Of a DNA stretch of 64,000 nucleotides, positions 8,565 to 16,135 are shown piece by piece (the stretch's first letter is position 1; every line of letters starts with the position of its first letter). The notes under the pieces are model-generated. The model did not search any database, had not been told where the DNA came from, and saw nothing but the letters and a program-made list of their open reading frames with translations. Source of the DNA: Chloroflexota bacterium (GTDB lineage: Bacteria > Chloroflexota > Limnocylindria > P2-11E); contig DAIDAP010000001.1 of assembly GCA_027310565.1 (NCBI GenBank), forward strand, positions 175,032 through 239,031, written 5' to 3'. A program made the position numbers and the translations under genes.

Positions 8565-8571
8565 TGGGGTC

Positions 8572-9654
8572 GTGAACACGCGGGACGTCCGGGTCGAGGG
8601 CTACCGCCCGCTCGTGCCGCCGGCCGTGCTGCTCGACGAGCTGCCGCTGCCGGAGGAGGGATCGCGCCGCGTCGCCCGGTGGCGAGCCGAGATCGCCCGC
8701 GCGCTGGCGCGCGACGACGACCGGCTCGTCGTCGTCGCCGGCCCCTGCTCGGTGCACGACGTCACCGCGGCGATGGAGTACGCGCGCCGGCTGCGCGCGG
8801 TCGCCGACGCGCTCGCCGGCGAGCTGCGCGTGGTCATGCGCGTGTATTTCGAGAAGCCGCGGACCACGGTCGGCTGGAAGGGCCTCATCAACGACCCGCG
8901 GCTCGACGGCTCCTTCCGGATCAACGAGGGGATGCGTCTCGCGCGGCGCCTGCTGCTCGACCTCGCCGCGCTGGGGCTGCCCGCGGGATGCGAGTGGCTC
9001 GACCCGATCTCGCCGCAGTACATCTCGGACCTGGTGTCCTGGGGCGCGATCGGCGCGCGCACCGTGGAGAGCCAGGTGCATCGCGAGCTCGCGTCGGGGC
9101 TGTCCATGCCGGTCGGGTTCAAGAACGGGACCGGCGGGACGGTGCAGATCGCCGTCGACGCCGTCCGCGCCGCGTCGTACCCGCATCGTTTCCTGGGCGT
9201 GACCGAGCAGGGGCTCGCGGCGATCGTGATCACCCGCGGCAACCCCGACGGCCACATCATCCTGCGCGGCGGTGCGCGCGGTCCGAACCACGACGCGGAG
9301 AGCGTCGCGCGGGTGCTGGCGCTGCTGCGCGAGAGCGGGCTTCCCGAGCGCGTGATGATCGACGCGAGCCACGGCAACAGCGAGCGCGACCACCTGCGCC
9401 AGCCGCGCGTCGCGCGCGAGGTGATGGGCCAGGTCGCGAACGGCGAGCGCGGCATCGTCGGCGTGATGCTCGAGAGCTTCCTCGTCGCGGGCCGTCAGGA
9501 TCTGGGCGACCCCGATCGGCTCGTGTACGGCCAGAGCGTCACCGACGCGTGCATCGGCTGGGACGAGACCGAGGAGATCCTGCGCGAGCTCGCCGTGGCG
9601 GTGCGGACCCGGCGCAGCGGTCAGTCGGCGCGCGTGCGGTCCACCAGCCGGTAG
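8572..9654 (+). CDS. aroF: 3-deoxy-7-phosphoheptulonate synthase, class I
   Basis: Protein of 360 residues for the first step of the shikimate pathway (phosphoenolpyruvate plus erythrose 4-phosphate). Characteristic stretches include VVVAGPCSVHD, YFEKPRTTVGWKGL, CEWLDPISPQY, VGFKNGTGG and the metal/active-site region DASHGNS, of the AroF/G/H type. GTG start, probably leaderless. The last 34 bp overlap the 3' end of the convergent response regulator gene. Which feedback-inhibition class it belongs to cannot be read from the sequence. Confidence 0.93.
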   Translation: MNTRDVRVEGYRPLVPPAVLLDELPLPEEGSRRVARWRAEIARALARDDDRLVVVAGPCSVHDVTAAMEYARRLRAVADALAGELRVVMRVYFEKPRTTVGWKGLINDPRLDGSFRINEGMRLARRLLLDLAALGLPAGCEWLDPISPQYISDLVSWGAIGARTVESQVHRELASGLSMPVGFKNGTGGTVQIAVDAVRAASYPHRFLGVTEQGLAAIVITRGNPDGHIILRGGARGPNHDAESVARVLALLRESGLPERVMIDASHGNSERDHLRQPRVAREVMGQVANGERGIVGVMLESFLVAGRQDLGDPDRLVYGQSVTDACIGWDETEEILRELAVAVRTRRSGQSARVRSTSR

Positions 9655-10370
9655 CCGAAGCCGCGCGCCGTCTCGATCGAGACCTCGCTCGCGCGCGCCC
9701 GCTCGAGCTTGCGCCGCAGCCGGCCGACGTGCACGTCGACGAGCCGCGTGGCGCTGCCGCGCTCGTATCCCCACACGCTCGTGAGGAGATCCTCCCGGGT
9801 GAGGACGCGGCCGGGCTCGCTCGCGAGAGCGCGCAGCAGCTTGAACTCCGTCGCGGTGAGCGGGACCGTCTCGTCGCCCGCGACCGCGCGCACCCTGCCG
9901 AGGTCGATGAGGAACGAGCCGAAGCGCAGCTCACGCGTGCTCCGCGGCTCGCGGACCGAGCCCGCGCGGCGCATGAGGGCGTTCACCCGCGCCACGAGCT
10001 CCTCGGTGTCGAAGGGCTTCCCGATGTAGTCGTCCGCACCCAGCCGCAGAGCGACCGTCCGGTCCGGCGGCTCCTGCTTCGCGGAGATGAACAGGACGGG
10101 CACGTCGGTGATCCGCCGCATCTCGAGGCAGAGCGTCAGGCCGTCGATGCCGGGCATCATCACGTCGAGCGTCACGACGTCGGGCCGGATCCGCTCGAAC
10201 GCCTCGAGCGCGTGCCGTGGATCGGTCACGACGTGCGTCTCGTAGCCCTCCTCGGCGAGGACGCTCGCGACGAGAGCGCCGAGGTCCGCGTCGTCCTCGA
10301 CGACGAGGACGCGCGCGCCGGCGCCGGCGGGCGCCGACAGCGGTGCGCGCGTCGGCTCGATCATCGTCAC
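9621..10370 (-). CDS. OmpR/PhoB-family response regulator, orphan
   Basis: Protein of 249 residues with a ~20-residue Ala/Pro-rich lead, receiver domain (VLVVEDDADL, phospho-acceptor in TLDVMMPG, GKPF Lys) and a C-terminal winged helix (LTATEFKLLRAL, EDLLTSVWGYE, VDVHVGRLRRKLE). No kinase gene lies next to it. Start is GTG 10370 or the ATG two codons in. The 3' end overlaps the DAHP synthase gene tail-to-tail by 34 bp. Confidence 0.9.
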   Translation of the reverse strand: MTMIEPTRAPLSAPAGAGARVLVVEDDADLGALVASVLAEEGYETHVVTDPRHALEAFERIRPDVVTLDVMMPGIDGLTLCLEMRRITDVPVLFISAKQEPPDRTVALRLGADDYIGKPFDTEELVARVNALMRRAGSVREPRSTRELRFGSFLIDLGRVRAVAGDETVPLTATEFKLLRALASEPGRVLTREDLLTSVWGYERGSATRLVDVHVGRLRRKLERARASEVSIETARGFGYRLVDRTRAD

Positions 10371-10410
10371 GTGTTCGTCGCACGCGACGTGCCATCCGTT
10401 ACCGGACGGA

Positions 10411-11289
10411 TCAGGTCGCTGCCCTGAGGGCCTCGTTCACCGCGGCGAGGCGGTCCACGAGCCACTCGTGGCGCTCGCCCACCTGGCTCGGCCACGGCTC
10501 GAAGAAGCGCCGGTCGGTCTCGTCCTCGATGCCGCGCCGGACCGATTCGCCGCGCGGCGTCACCGCGAGCTCCGCCTCCCGCACGAGCCCCTCCGACCGC
10601 AGCCGCGCGAGCGCGGCGGCGACGTCCGCCGGGCGCTGCTGCGGCAGCTTCTCGGCGAGGGCCCTCTCGCTCGGCGCCTCGCCGCGCCACACCCGGGTCA
10701 GCACCTCGAGGACGGGACCGCTCAAGCCGGCCTCCCGCCAGGCCGACATGTGGCAGTCGTCGCGCGCCTGCCAGAGCCCGAACACGGCGTTCTCCAGCGC
10801 GACGAGCGGGATCCGGCCGTCGCCAGCCGCGTAGCGGGTCCGCAGCATGTGGTCCTTCGGCACCGGCGAGGCCGCGATGGCGTCGAGCGCGCGAGCGAGC
10901 ACGTCCGCCAGCTCGCGCAGGTCCGTCTGGGGGATGGTCGTCAGGCCGGCGAGGTAGGCGTCCGCCTCGCGCCGCACGCGCGCCGCGAGCGCGCGCCCCC
11001 TCGCCGTCGCGCGCCAGCGCCCGCCGCTCTCGTCGACCAGCCCGGCGCCGCGCGCGGCGGCGGCCGGCGCGTTCCACTGCTCGAAGACGGTCGGATAGGG
11101 ATTCAGGAGATCCGGGAACGCCGCGCCGGCGTCGTCGCGCAGCGCGACCGCGTTCACCACGAACGTCAGCGTCGGCCGGTCGATGCCCAGCTCGTCGACG
11201 ATGCGCAGCGGCGCGGTGAAGCCGGCGCGGCGCCGCTGGAGGAACTCCGGCAGCAGGGGGACGATCGCGGTGGGGTACGGCGGTCTGAT
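10411..11289 (-). CDS. Winged-helix-like protein, function unknown; possible non-AUG start
   Basis: The obvious GTG at 11160 leaves a protein of 249 residues, but the same frame stays protein-like for another 43 codons (TAIVPLLPEFL, RIVDELGIDRPTL) with no ATG, GTG or TTG. A CACAAT hexamer (11301-11296, minus) stands six bases before an in-frame ATC at 11289, the same geometry as the leaderless starts elsewhere here, so ATC may initiate. The product contains two MarR/winged-helix-like segments (AAARGAGLVDESGGRW and ALARLRSEGLVREAEL). No family recognised. A sequence error at the start codon is an alternative. Confidence 0.6.
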   Translation of the reverse strand: MRPPYPTAIVPLLPEFLQRRRAGFTAPLRIVDELGIDRPTLTFVVNAVALRDDAGAAFPDLLNPYPTVFEQWNAPAAAARGAGLVDESGGRWRATARGRALAARVRREADAYLAGLTTIPQTDLRELADVLARALDAIAASPVPKDHMLRTRYAAGDGRIPLVALENAVFGLWQARDDCHMSAWREAGLSGPVLEVLTRVWRGEAPSERALAEKLPQQRPADVAAALARLRSEGLVREAELAVTPRGESVRRGIEDETDRRFFEPWPSQVGERHEWLVDRLAAVNEALRAAT

Positions 11290-11351
11290 CCGGCTATTGT
11301 GCCCGCGGGGCGGGCCGGAGCCCGCCGCCGCTCCTTCGCTACGATCGACGC

Positions 11352-11669
11352 ATGAACGCCGTCGACGTCAGCGAGCGTCAGGCCGAGTACCTCCTCCTGG
11401 ACGTCCGCGAGGACGACGAGTGGCGCGCCGGGCGCATCGCGGGGTCGTCGCACATCCCGCTTCGGGCGCTCGCCGAGCGGCTCGGCGAGCTGCCGTCGGA
11501 TCGGACCATCGTGGCCGTGTGCCGCAGCGGCAACCGCAGCGCCGCGGCGGTGCGCGGGCTGCGCCAGCTCGGCTTCGCGGCCGAGAACCTCGACGGCGGC
11601 GTCAGCGCCTGGGTGCGTGCCGGCCTCCCGCTGGTGGACGAGCGCGGGGGGCCCGGCCGGGTCATCTGA
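11352..11669 (+). CDS. Rhodanese-like domain protein
   Basis: Single rhodanese domain of 105 residues with catalytic Cys in CRSGNRS and the LLLDVREDDEW opening; a sulfurtransferase that carries persulfide sulfur. The ATG follows a -10-like TACGAT (11340-11345) by six bases, so a leaderless start is likely. The stop codon overlaps the proposed start of the MFS transporter, suggesting a two-gene unit. Confidence 0.9.
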   Translation: MNAVDVSERQAEYLLLDVREDDEWRAGRIAGSSHIPLRALAERLGELPSDRTIVAVCRSGNRSAAAVRGLRQLGFAAENLDGGVSAWVRAGLPLVDERGGPGRVI

Positions 11670-12904
11670 CCTCGCTCGGCTGGCTCTCGGGCGACGGGCG
11701 GAGGCTCCTCCTGACGAGGGTGCTGCGCGCGTTCGCGTACGGCTACCTCACGGTGGTCCTCGCGCTCTACCTGGCCCGGCTCGGCTACGACGACGTCGCC
11801 ATCGGTCTCGTGCTGTCGGCCGCGCTCGCCGGCTCCGCGGCGATGACCGTGCTGTGGGCGGCGCTCGCCGACCGTCTCGGGCGCCGGCGGTCGCTCATGG
11901 TCATGTCGGCGCTGATGATCCTCGGCGGCTTGCTCTTCGCGGCGGGCACGAGCCTGCCCGTGCTGCTCCTCGCCGCGTTCACCGGCACGATCTCGGCGAC
12001 GAGCTCCGAGGTCGGCGCGTTCCTCACGATCGAGCAGGCGATGCTCCCGCAGACCGCGCCCGCGGAGCGCCGCACCTGGCTCTTCTCGATCTACACCTTC
12101 GTCGCGAACGTCGCCCAGTCGCTGGGTGCGCTCTTCGCCGGCGTCTTCGCCGCCGCCGCCGCCGCGAACCTCGCCGGCGCGGACGTGTTCCGTCCACTCT
12201 TCGTCCTCTACGCGCTCGTCGGGCTCGCGAACCTCGTCGTCTTCCGCACGCTGAGCGGCGCGGTGGAGCTCGCCCGTCCCGCGGCGCCACGCCGGCTGCT
12301 CGCCATCGACCGCTCGCGCGGCATCGTGGCGAAGCTCGCCGGGCTCTTCGCCGTCGACGCCTTCGCCGGCGGTCTCGTCGTGCAGTCGATCGTCGCGTAC
12401 TGGTTCAGCGTGCGCTGGGGCTTCCGCGTGGAGGAGCTCGGTGCGCTCTTCTTCGGCGTGAACCTCCTTTCGGGAGTGTCGCTGCTCGTCGCAGGCCGGC
12501 TCGCGATGCGCATCGGGCTCGTGAATACCATGGTGTTCACCCACATCCCGTCCAACGTGCTCCTGGCGCTCGTGCCGCTCATGCCGAGCGGCGGTCTCGC
12601 CGCCGCCGCGTTCCTCGCGCGGATGAGCATCTCGCAGATGGACGTCCCGACGCGCCAGTCCTACACCATGGCGGTCGTCGAGCCGTCGGAGCGGACCGCG
12701 GCCGCGGGCGTGACGAACGTGGCCCGCAGCGCCGCGACCGCGCTCTCGCCCGCGGTCACCGGCTACGCGTTCTCCGTCGCCGCGCTCGGGCTGCCGTTCT
12801 TCCTCGCCGGCGCGCTCAAGATCGCGTACGACCTGGCGCTCTACCGGGCGTTCCGCGCCATCCGGCCGCCGGAGGAACGGCGCGCGCTCGCCGCCGTACC
12901 CTAG
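11666..12904 (+). CDS. Major facilitator superfamily transporter
   Basis: About 412 residues with 12 predicted membrane spans and the MFS loop DRLGRRRSLMV between spans 2 and 3. The start is uncertain: a CTG at 11666 would overlap the rhodanese stop (CTGA); the first GTG is at 11720, which would trim the lead-in to span 1. The last membrane half includes QMDVPTRQSY, found in MFS exporters of unknown substrate. The TAG stop at 12902-12904 is formed by the first bases of a palindromic element. Confidence 0.85.
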   Translation: MTSLGWLSGDGRRLLLTRVLRAFAYGYLTVVLALYLARLGYDDVAIGLVLSAALAGSAAMTVLWAALADRLGRRRSLMVMSALMILGGLLFAAGTSLPVLLLAAFTGTISATSSEVGAFLTIEQAMLPQTAPAERRTWLFSIYTFVANVAQSLGALFAGVFAAAAAANLAGADVFRPLFVLYALVGLANLVVFRTLSGAVELARPAAPRRLLAIDRSRGIVAKLAGLFAVDAFAGGLVVQSIVAYWFSVRWGFRVEELGALFFGVNLLSGVSLLVAGRLAMRIGLVNTMVFTHIPSNVLLALVPLMPSGGLAAAAFLARMSISQMDVPTRQSYTMAVVEPSERTAAAGVTNVARSAATALSPAVTGYAFSVAALGLPFFLAGALKIAYDLALYRAFRAIRPPEERRALAAVP

Positions 12905-12932
12905 TGTCATGACTTCCGGGTCACGACACTAG
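12901..12932. repeat. CTAG-bounded 32-bp palindrome (short element, copy 1)
   Basis: Arms CTAGTGTCATGA (12901-12912) and TCACGACACTAG (12921-12932) pair with one mismatch around CTTCCGGG. Its left TAG is the stop codon of the MFS gene, and GACACT in its right arm (12925-12930) stands seven bases before the ATG of the VIT1-like gene, where a -10 hexamer would sit. Same family as 20708-20739 and the ends of the 185-bp copies. Confidence 0.85.
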
Positions 12933-12937
12933 GTCCG

Positions 12938-13705
12938 ATGGCCCGTCCGATGAGCGAACCCCGCCACCTGGACCGCGAGTGGCTCGGGCGGCATCTCGCC
13001 GAGGAGCGCCGGGAGGCCGACCTGCTCGGCGAGGTCCGGGAGGCGATCTTCGGCTTCCAGGACGGCGTCGTGAGCACGCTCGCCGTCGTGAGCACCGTCG
13101 GCGGCGCGACCCGCGACCCCTTCGCCGTCCTCGTCGCGGGCATCGCCTCGGCACTGGCCGGCGTCTTCTCGATGGCGGCCGGCGAGTACCTCTCGTCGAA
13201 GAGCCAGCGCGAGATCTTCATGGCGCAGATCGAGAACGAGCGGGAGGAGGTGCGCGACCGCCCGGCGGAGGCCGAGGCCGAGGTCGCGTACATGCTCGAG
13301 CGCGAGGGCCTCGGCGAGGCGTCCTCGCGGCGCGTCGCGGCCGAGCTCGCGCGCCAGCCGACCGTCCTGCTCAAGACGATGGTCGAGAAGGAGCTGGGGC
13401 TCGTCCTCGAAGAGGGCCGCGGCGCGCTGTCGGGCGGGCTGGTCATGGGCGCATCGTTCGGGGTCGCGTCGCTGGTGCCGCTCGTGCCTTACGTCCTCCA
13501 GCCGGTGGAGCAGGCGGTGTGGGGATCGATGGCGGTCTCGGCGGTCGTCCTCTTCGCCGTCGGCATGCTGAAGAGCCGCTGGACGCGCCGTCACTGGCTC
13601 GCCTCCGGGCTCGAGGTCGTCGGGCTCGCCGCGTTCGCCGGGATCGCCGGCTTCCTCTTCGGCGGCGCGCTCCCGTCGCTCCTCACGGGCCTCCTGGCGC
13701 GTTAG
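12938..13705 (+). CDS. VIT1/CCC1-family transporter
   Basis: Membrane protein of 255 residues. It has IFGFQDGVVSTLAVVSTV in span 1, the MAAGEYLSSKSQ segment that carries the conserved Glu, a cytoplasmic acidic helix (ENEREEVRDRPAEAEAE) and three C-terminal spans. The family moves Fe(II)/Mn(II) out of the cytoplasm. The start lies six bases after the palindrome end. A second family member, with a ferritin-like domain, is at 35133-36239. Confidence 0.88.
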   Translation: MARPMSEPRHLDREWLGRHLAEERREADLLGEVREAIFGFQDGVVSTLAVVSTVGGATRDPFAVLVAGIASALAGVFSMAAGEYLSSKSQREIFMAQIENEREEVRDRPAEAEAEVAYMLEREGLGEASSRRVAAELARQPTVLLKTMVEKELGLVLEEGRGALSGGLVMGASFGVASLVPLVPYVLQPVEQAVWGSMAVSAVVLFAVGMLKSRWTRRHWLASGLEVVGLAAFAGIAGFLFGGALPSLLTGLLAR

Positions 13706-13707
13706 CC

Positions 13708-15060
13708 ATGCTCCTCGAGCAGCTCTTCGACCGCGGCCTTGGCCACGCCTCGTACCTCGTCGCCGACCCCGACGAGGGCGTCGCGTTCCTCGTCGATCCC
13801 GATCGCGATGTCGACGCGTACCTCGACGCGGCCGCCCGTCTCGGCGTGCTCATCACGCACTCGTTCGAGACCCACGTCCACAACGACTACGTCGCCGGCA
13901 CCCCGCTGCTCGCGGCGCTGCGGCCGATCACCGCGGTGGCCGGCGCCGAGGCCCACGTCGCGTATCCCCATCACGCGATGGCCGACGGCGACATGCTCGA
14001 CGTCGGCGCGCTCCGCGTCCGCGCCCTGGCGACGCCGGGACACACGCCCGAGCACATGGCGTATCTGGTGTCCGACCTCCGGCGCGCCGACGATCCGTTC
14101 CTGCTGTTCAGCGGCGGCGCGCTGCTCGTCGGGCACATCGCGCGCGTGGACCTGCTGGGCCCGGACCTCGCGGAGCGCCTGGCTCGCGACGCGTACGAGA
14201 CGCTCCGCGCGCGCGTGCTGACCCTCGCCGACCACGTCGCGGTCTTCCCGACGCACGGCGGCGGCAGCGCGTGCACCTCGTCGGACGTCTCCGCCTGGCG
14301 CTGGACCACGCTCGGGTTCGAGCGGCGGCACAACGAGGCGGCGCGCGCCGCGTCGGGCGAGTTCGCGTCGTTCCGCGAGGTCATCGGGCACGCCCTGCCG
14401 GTCGCGCCCGCGTACTACCCGCACGTGCGCGCGCTCAACCACATGGGCGCGCCCGCGGCCGAGCGCGCGCCGCTGCCGCTGCTGCGCGATCCGCTCGGCG
14501 CGGAGGTGGTGCTCGTCGACCCGCGCCCGCCGCACGTGTTCGCCGCCGGCCACCGCCGCGGCGCGATCAACGTCGTCGGGAACGAGTCGTTCGCGACGCG
14601 CGTCGGCTCGGTCATCCCGTTCGGCGCGCCCATCGTCCTGCTCACGACGGACGCCGAGCGCGCCGACCGGCTCCGCGCGCAGCTCGCGACGATCGGCTTC
14701 GACGAGGTGCGCGGGATGGCCGAGCCGCTCCCGGAGACGGGCGAGGAGCTCGGCCGCGTCCGGCTCGTCGACGCACGCGAAGCGTCGCGCCTCGGCGAAG
14801 GCGGCGTGCCGCTCCTCGACGTGCGGGAGGACGCCGAATGGGACGACGGCCACGCGCCGCGCGCGATACACGTCCCGTACGCGCTGCTCGAGCGCAGGCT
14901 CGACGCGGTGCCGCGGGCGGCCGAGGTCATCGTCTACTGCGCGAGCGGCCAGCGGTCGAGCATCGCGGCGAGCCTGCTCGAGCGGCATGGGATCGCGAGC
15001 GCGAGCCTGCGCGGCGGTCTCGAGGCGTGGAGGGCGGCGGGGCTTCCGATCGCTCGCTGA
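13708..15060 (+). CDS. Persulfide dioxygenase-like metallo-beta-lactamase fused to rhodanese domains
   Basis: Protein of 450 residues. Residues 1-240 are a metallo-beta-lactamase fold of the ETHE1/glyoxalase II type (THVHNDYVAG, TPGHTPEH, FPTHGGGSACT). A degenerate rhodanese-like domain (VVLVDPRPPHVFAAGH) follows, then a C-terminal rhodanese with catalytic Cys in YCASGQRSS. Such fusions oxidise glutathione- or protein-persulfide to sulfite and move sulfane sulfur. Start is two bases after the VIT1 stop, with no clear ribosome-binding site. Likely sulfide detoxification, with the rhodanese at 11352. Confidence 0.88.
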   Translation: MLLEQLFDRGLGHASYLVADPDEGVAFLVDPDRDVDAYLDAAARLGVLITHSFETHVHNDYVAGTPLLAALRPITAVAGAEAHVAYPHHAMADGDMLDVGALRVRALATPGHTPEHMAYLVSDLRRADDPFLLFSGGALLVGHIARVDLLGPDLAERLARDAYETLRARVLTLADHVAVFPTHGGGSACTSSDVSAWRWTTLGFERRHNEAARAASGEFASFREVIGHALPVAPAYYPHVRALNHMGAPAAERAPLPLLRDPLGAEVVLVDPRPPHVFAAGHRRGAINVVGNESFATRVGSVIPFGAPIVLLTTDAERADRLRAQLATIGFDEVRGMAEPLPETGEELGRVRLVDAREASRLGEGGVPLLDVREDAEWDDGHAPRAIHVPYALLERRLDAVPRAAEVIVYCASGQRSSIAASLLERHGIASASLRGGLEAWRAAGLPIAR

Positions 15061-15069
15061 CACCGTATG

Positions 15070-15101
15070 TTGACACCCCGCGGCGACCGCGCCGATACCC
15101 T
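15070..15101 (+). promoter_or_regulatory. Sigma-70-like promoter for the amidase gene
   Basis: A consensus -35 TTGACA (15070-15075) is followed by GATACC/TACCCT at 15095-15101. The -10 lies right at the gene start (GTG at 15104 or 15110), so the transcript would have almost no leader. Confidence 0.5.
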
Positions 15102-15109
15102 TTGTGCAC

Positions 15110-16045
15110 GTGCTCCGGCGTCTGCTCGTCCTCCTCGTCTCCGGTGCGGCGGTCGCCGCCGCGGCGCTGATGTCCTTCGGGCTGCTGACGCCCGAGGCAC
15201 GGACCCCGACGCTCGAGGTGCCGGCCGGCGGTCCGCTGCCGATCCCGCCGCTCGCCGCCGACGCCGACGACATCGCGGGCTTCAACGCGCCGCCGGTCGC
15301 GCTCGCGCCTCCCGGCGGCGCGATCGTCGAGACGAACGTCATCCGCATCCCGAGGCCGGAGCTCCCGGAAGGACCGCGCCGCGTCGGCATACAGGTCGGG
15401 CACTGGAAGATCGACGAGCTGCCCAAGGAGTTCGGGGAGCGCCTGCCGACGCAGACCGGCTCGTCCTGGGGCGGCGTCACCGAGGTCGAGGTGAGCCTCG
15501 ATGTCGCGCAGCGCATCGCCGCGCTGCTCGAGGCGCGCGGCCTCGCGGTCGACATCCTCCCCGCGACCGTCGAGCCGGGCTACGTCGCGGACGCGTTCGT
15601 CGCGCTCCATTCCGACGACGACGGCGTCGGCGAGAAGAGCGGATTCAAGATGGCGGTCGGACGGCGGCGCGGGAGCTACGACCAGGCGCTGCTCGACGCG
15701 GTGCGCGAGCCGTACGCGGCGGCGACCGGGCTCGACTGGGACGCGGAGGGCATCACCAGCAACATGACCGGCTACTACGCCTGGAACTGGTCGCGCTACC
15801 AGTACGCGCTCTCGCCGTTCACCCCGGGCGTGATCGTCGAGATGGGGTTCCTCTCGAACGCCAGCGACCGCGCCTTCATGACGCAGCACGCCGAGGTGAT
15901 CGCGTCGGCGATCGCCGAGGGCGTCGTCCGGTTCCTGGACGCGTACCCGCGGGACAAGCTGTTCGGCCAGGACCTCGTCATCCAGCGCAGCCGCTTCCGG
16001 ACGCCCACCGCGTCGCCGCTGCCCAGCGCCTCCCCGAGCCCCTGA
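15110..16045 (+). CDS. N-acetylmuramoyl-L-alanine amidase-like protein (Amidase_3)
   Basis: About 311 residues; GTG 15104 two codons upstream is an alternative start. An N-terminal membrane anchor or signal (RRLLVLLVSGAAVAAAALM) and a linker precede the catalytic domain (from about residue 90): GIQVGHW (first zinc His), TEVEVSLDVAQ (zinc Glu), FVALHSD (second His) and VIVEMGFLSN (catalytic Glu). It should cleave the amide between muramic acid and the stem peptide of peptidoglycan outside the membrane. The Pro/Ser-rich tail looks disordered. Confidence 0.85.
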   Translation: MLRRLLVLLVSGAAVAAAALMSFGLLTPEARTPTLEVPAGGPLPIPPLAADADDIAGFNAPPVALAPPGGAIVETNVIRIPRPELPEGPRRVGIQVGHWKIDELPKEFGERLPTQTGSSWGGVTEVEVSLDVAQRIAALLEARGLAVDILPATVEPGYVADAFVALHSDDDGVGEKSGFKMAVGRRRGSYDQALLDAVREPYAAATGLDWDAEGITSNMTGYYAWNWSRYQYALSPFTPGVIVEMGFLSNASDRAFMTQHAEVIASAIAEGVVRFLDAYPRDKLFGQDLVIQRSRFRTPTASPLPSASPSP

Positions 16046-16135
16046 GTTGTCGTAGCGCGAAACACGCGGGTCGAACCCTCTTCCCTTCCGGCCGATACGC
16101 GGTAGTGTTGCCGCGGCAATGACGCCTCAGAGGGG

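Noticed and set aside
13702..15555. 617-codon minus-strand frame opposite the persulfide-dioxygenase-like gene
   Set aside because: Biased composition and no motif; the plus-strand gene is clear.
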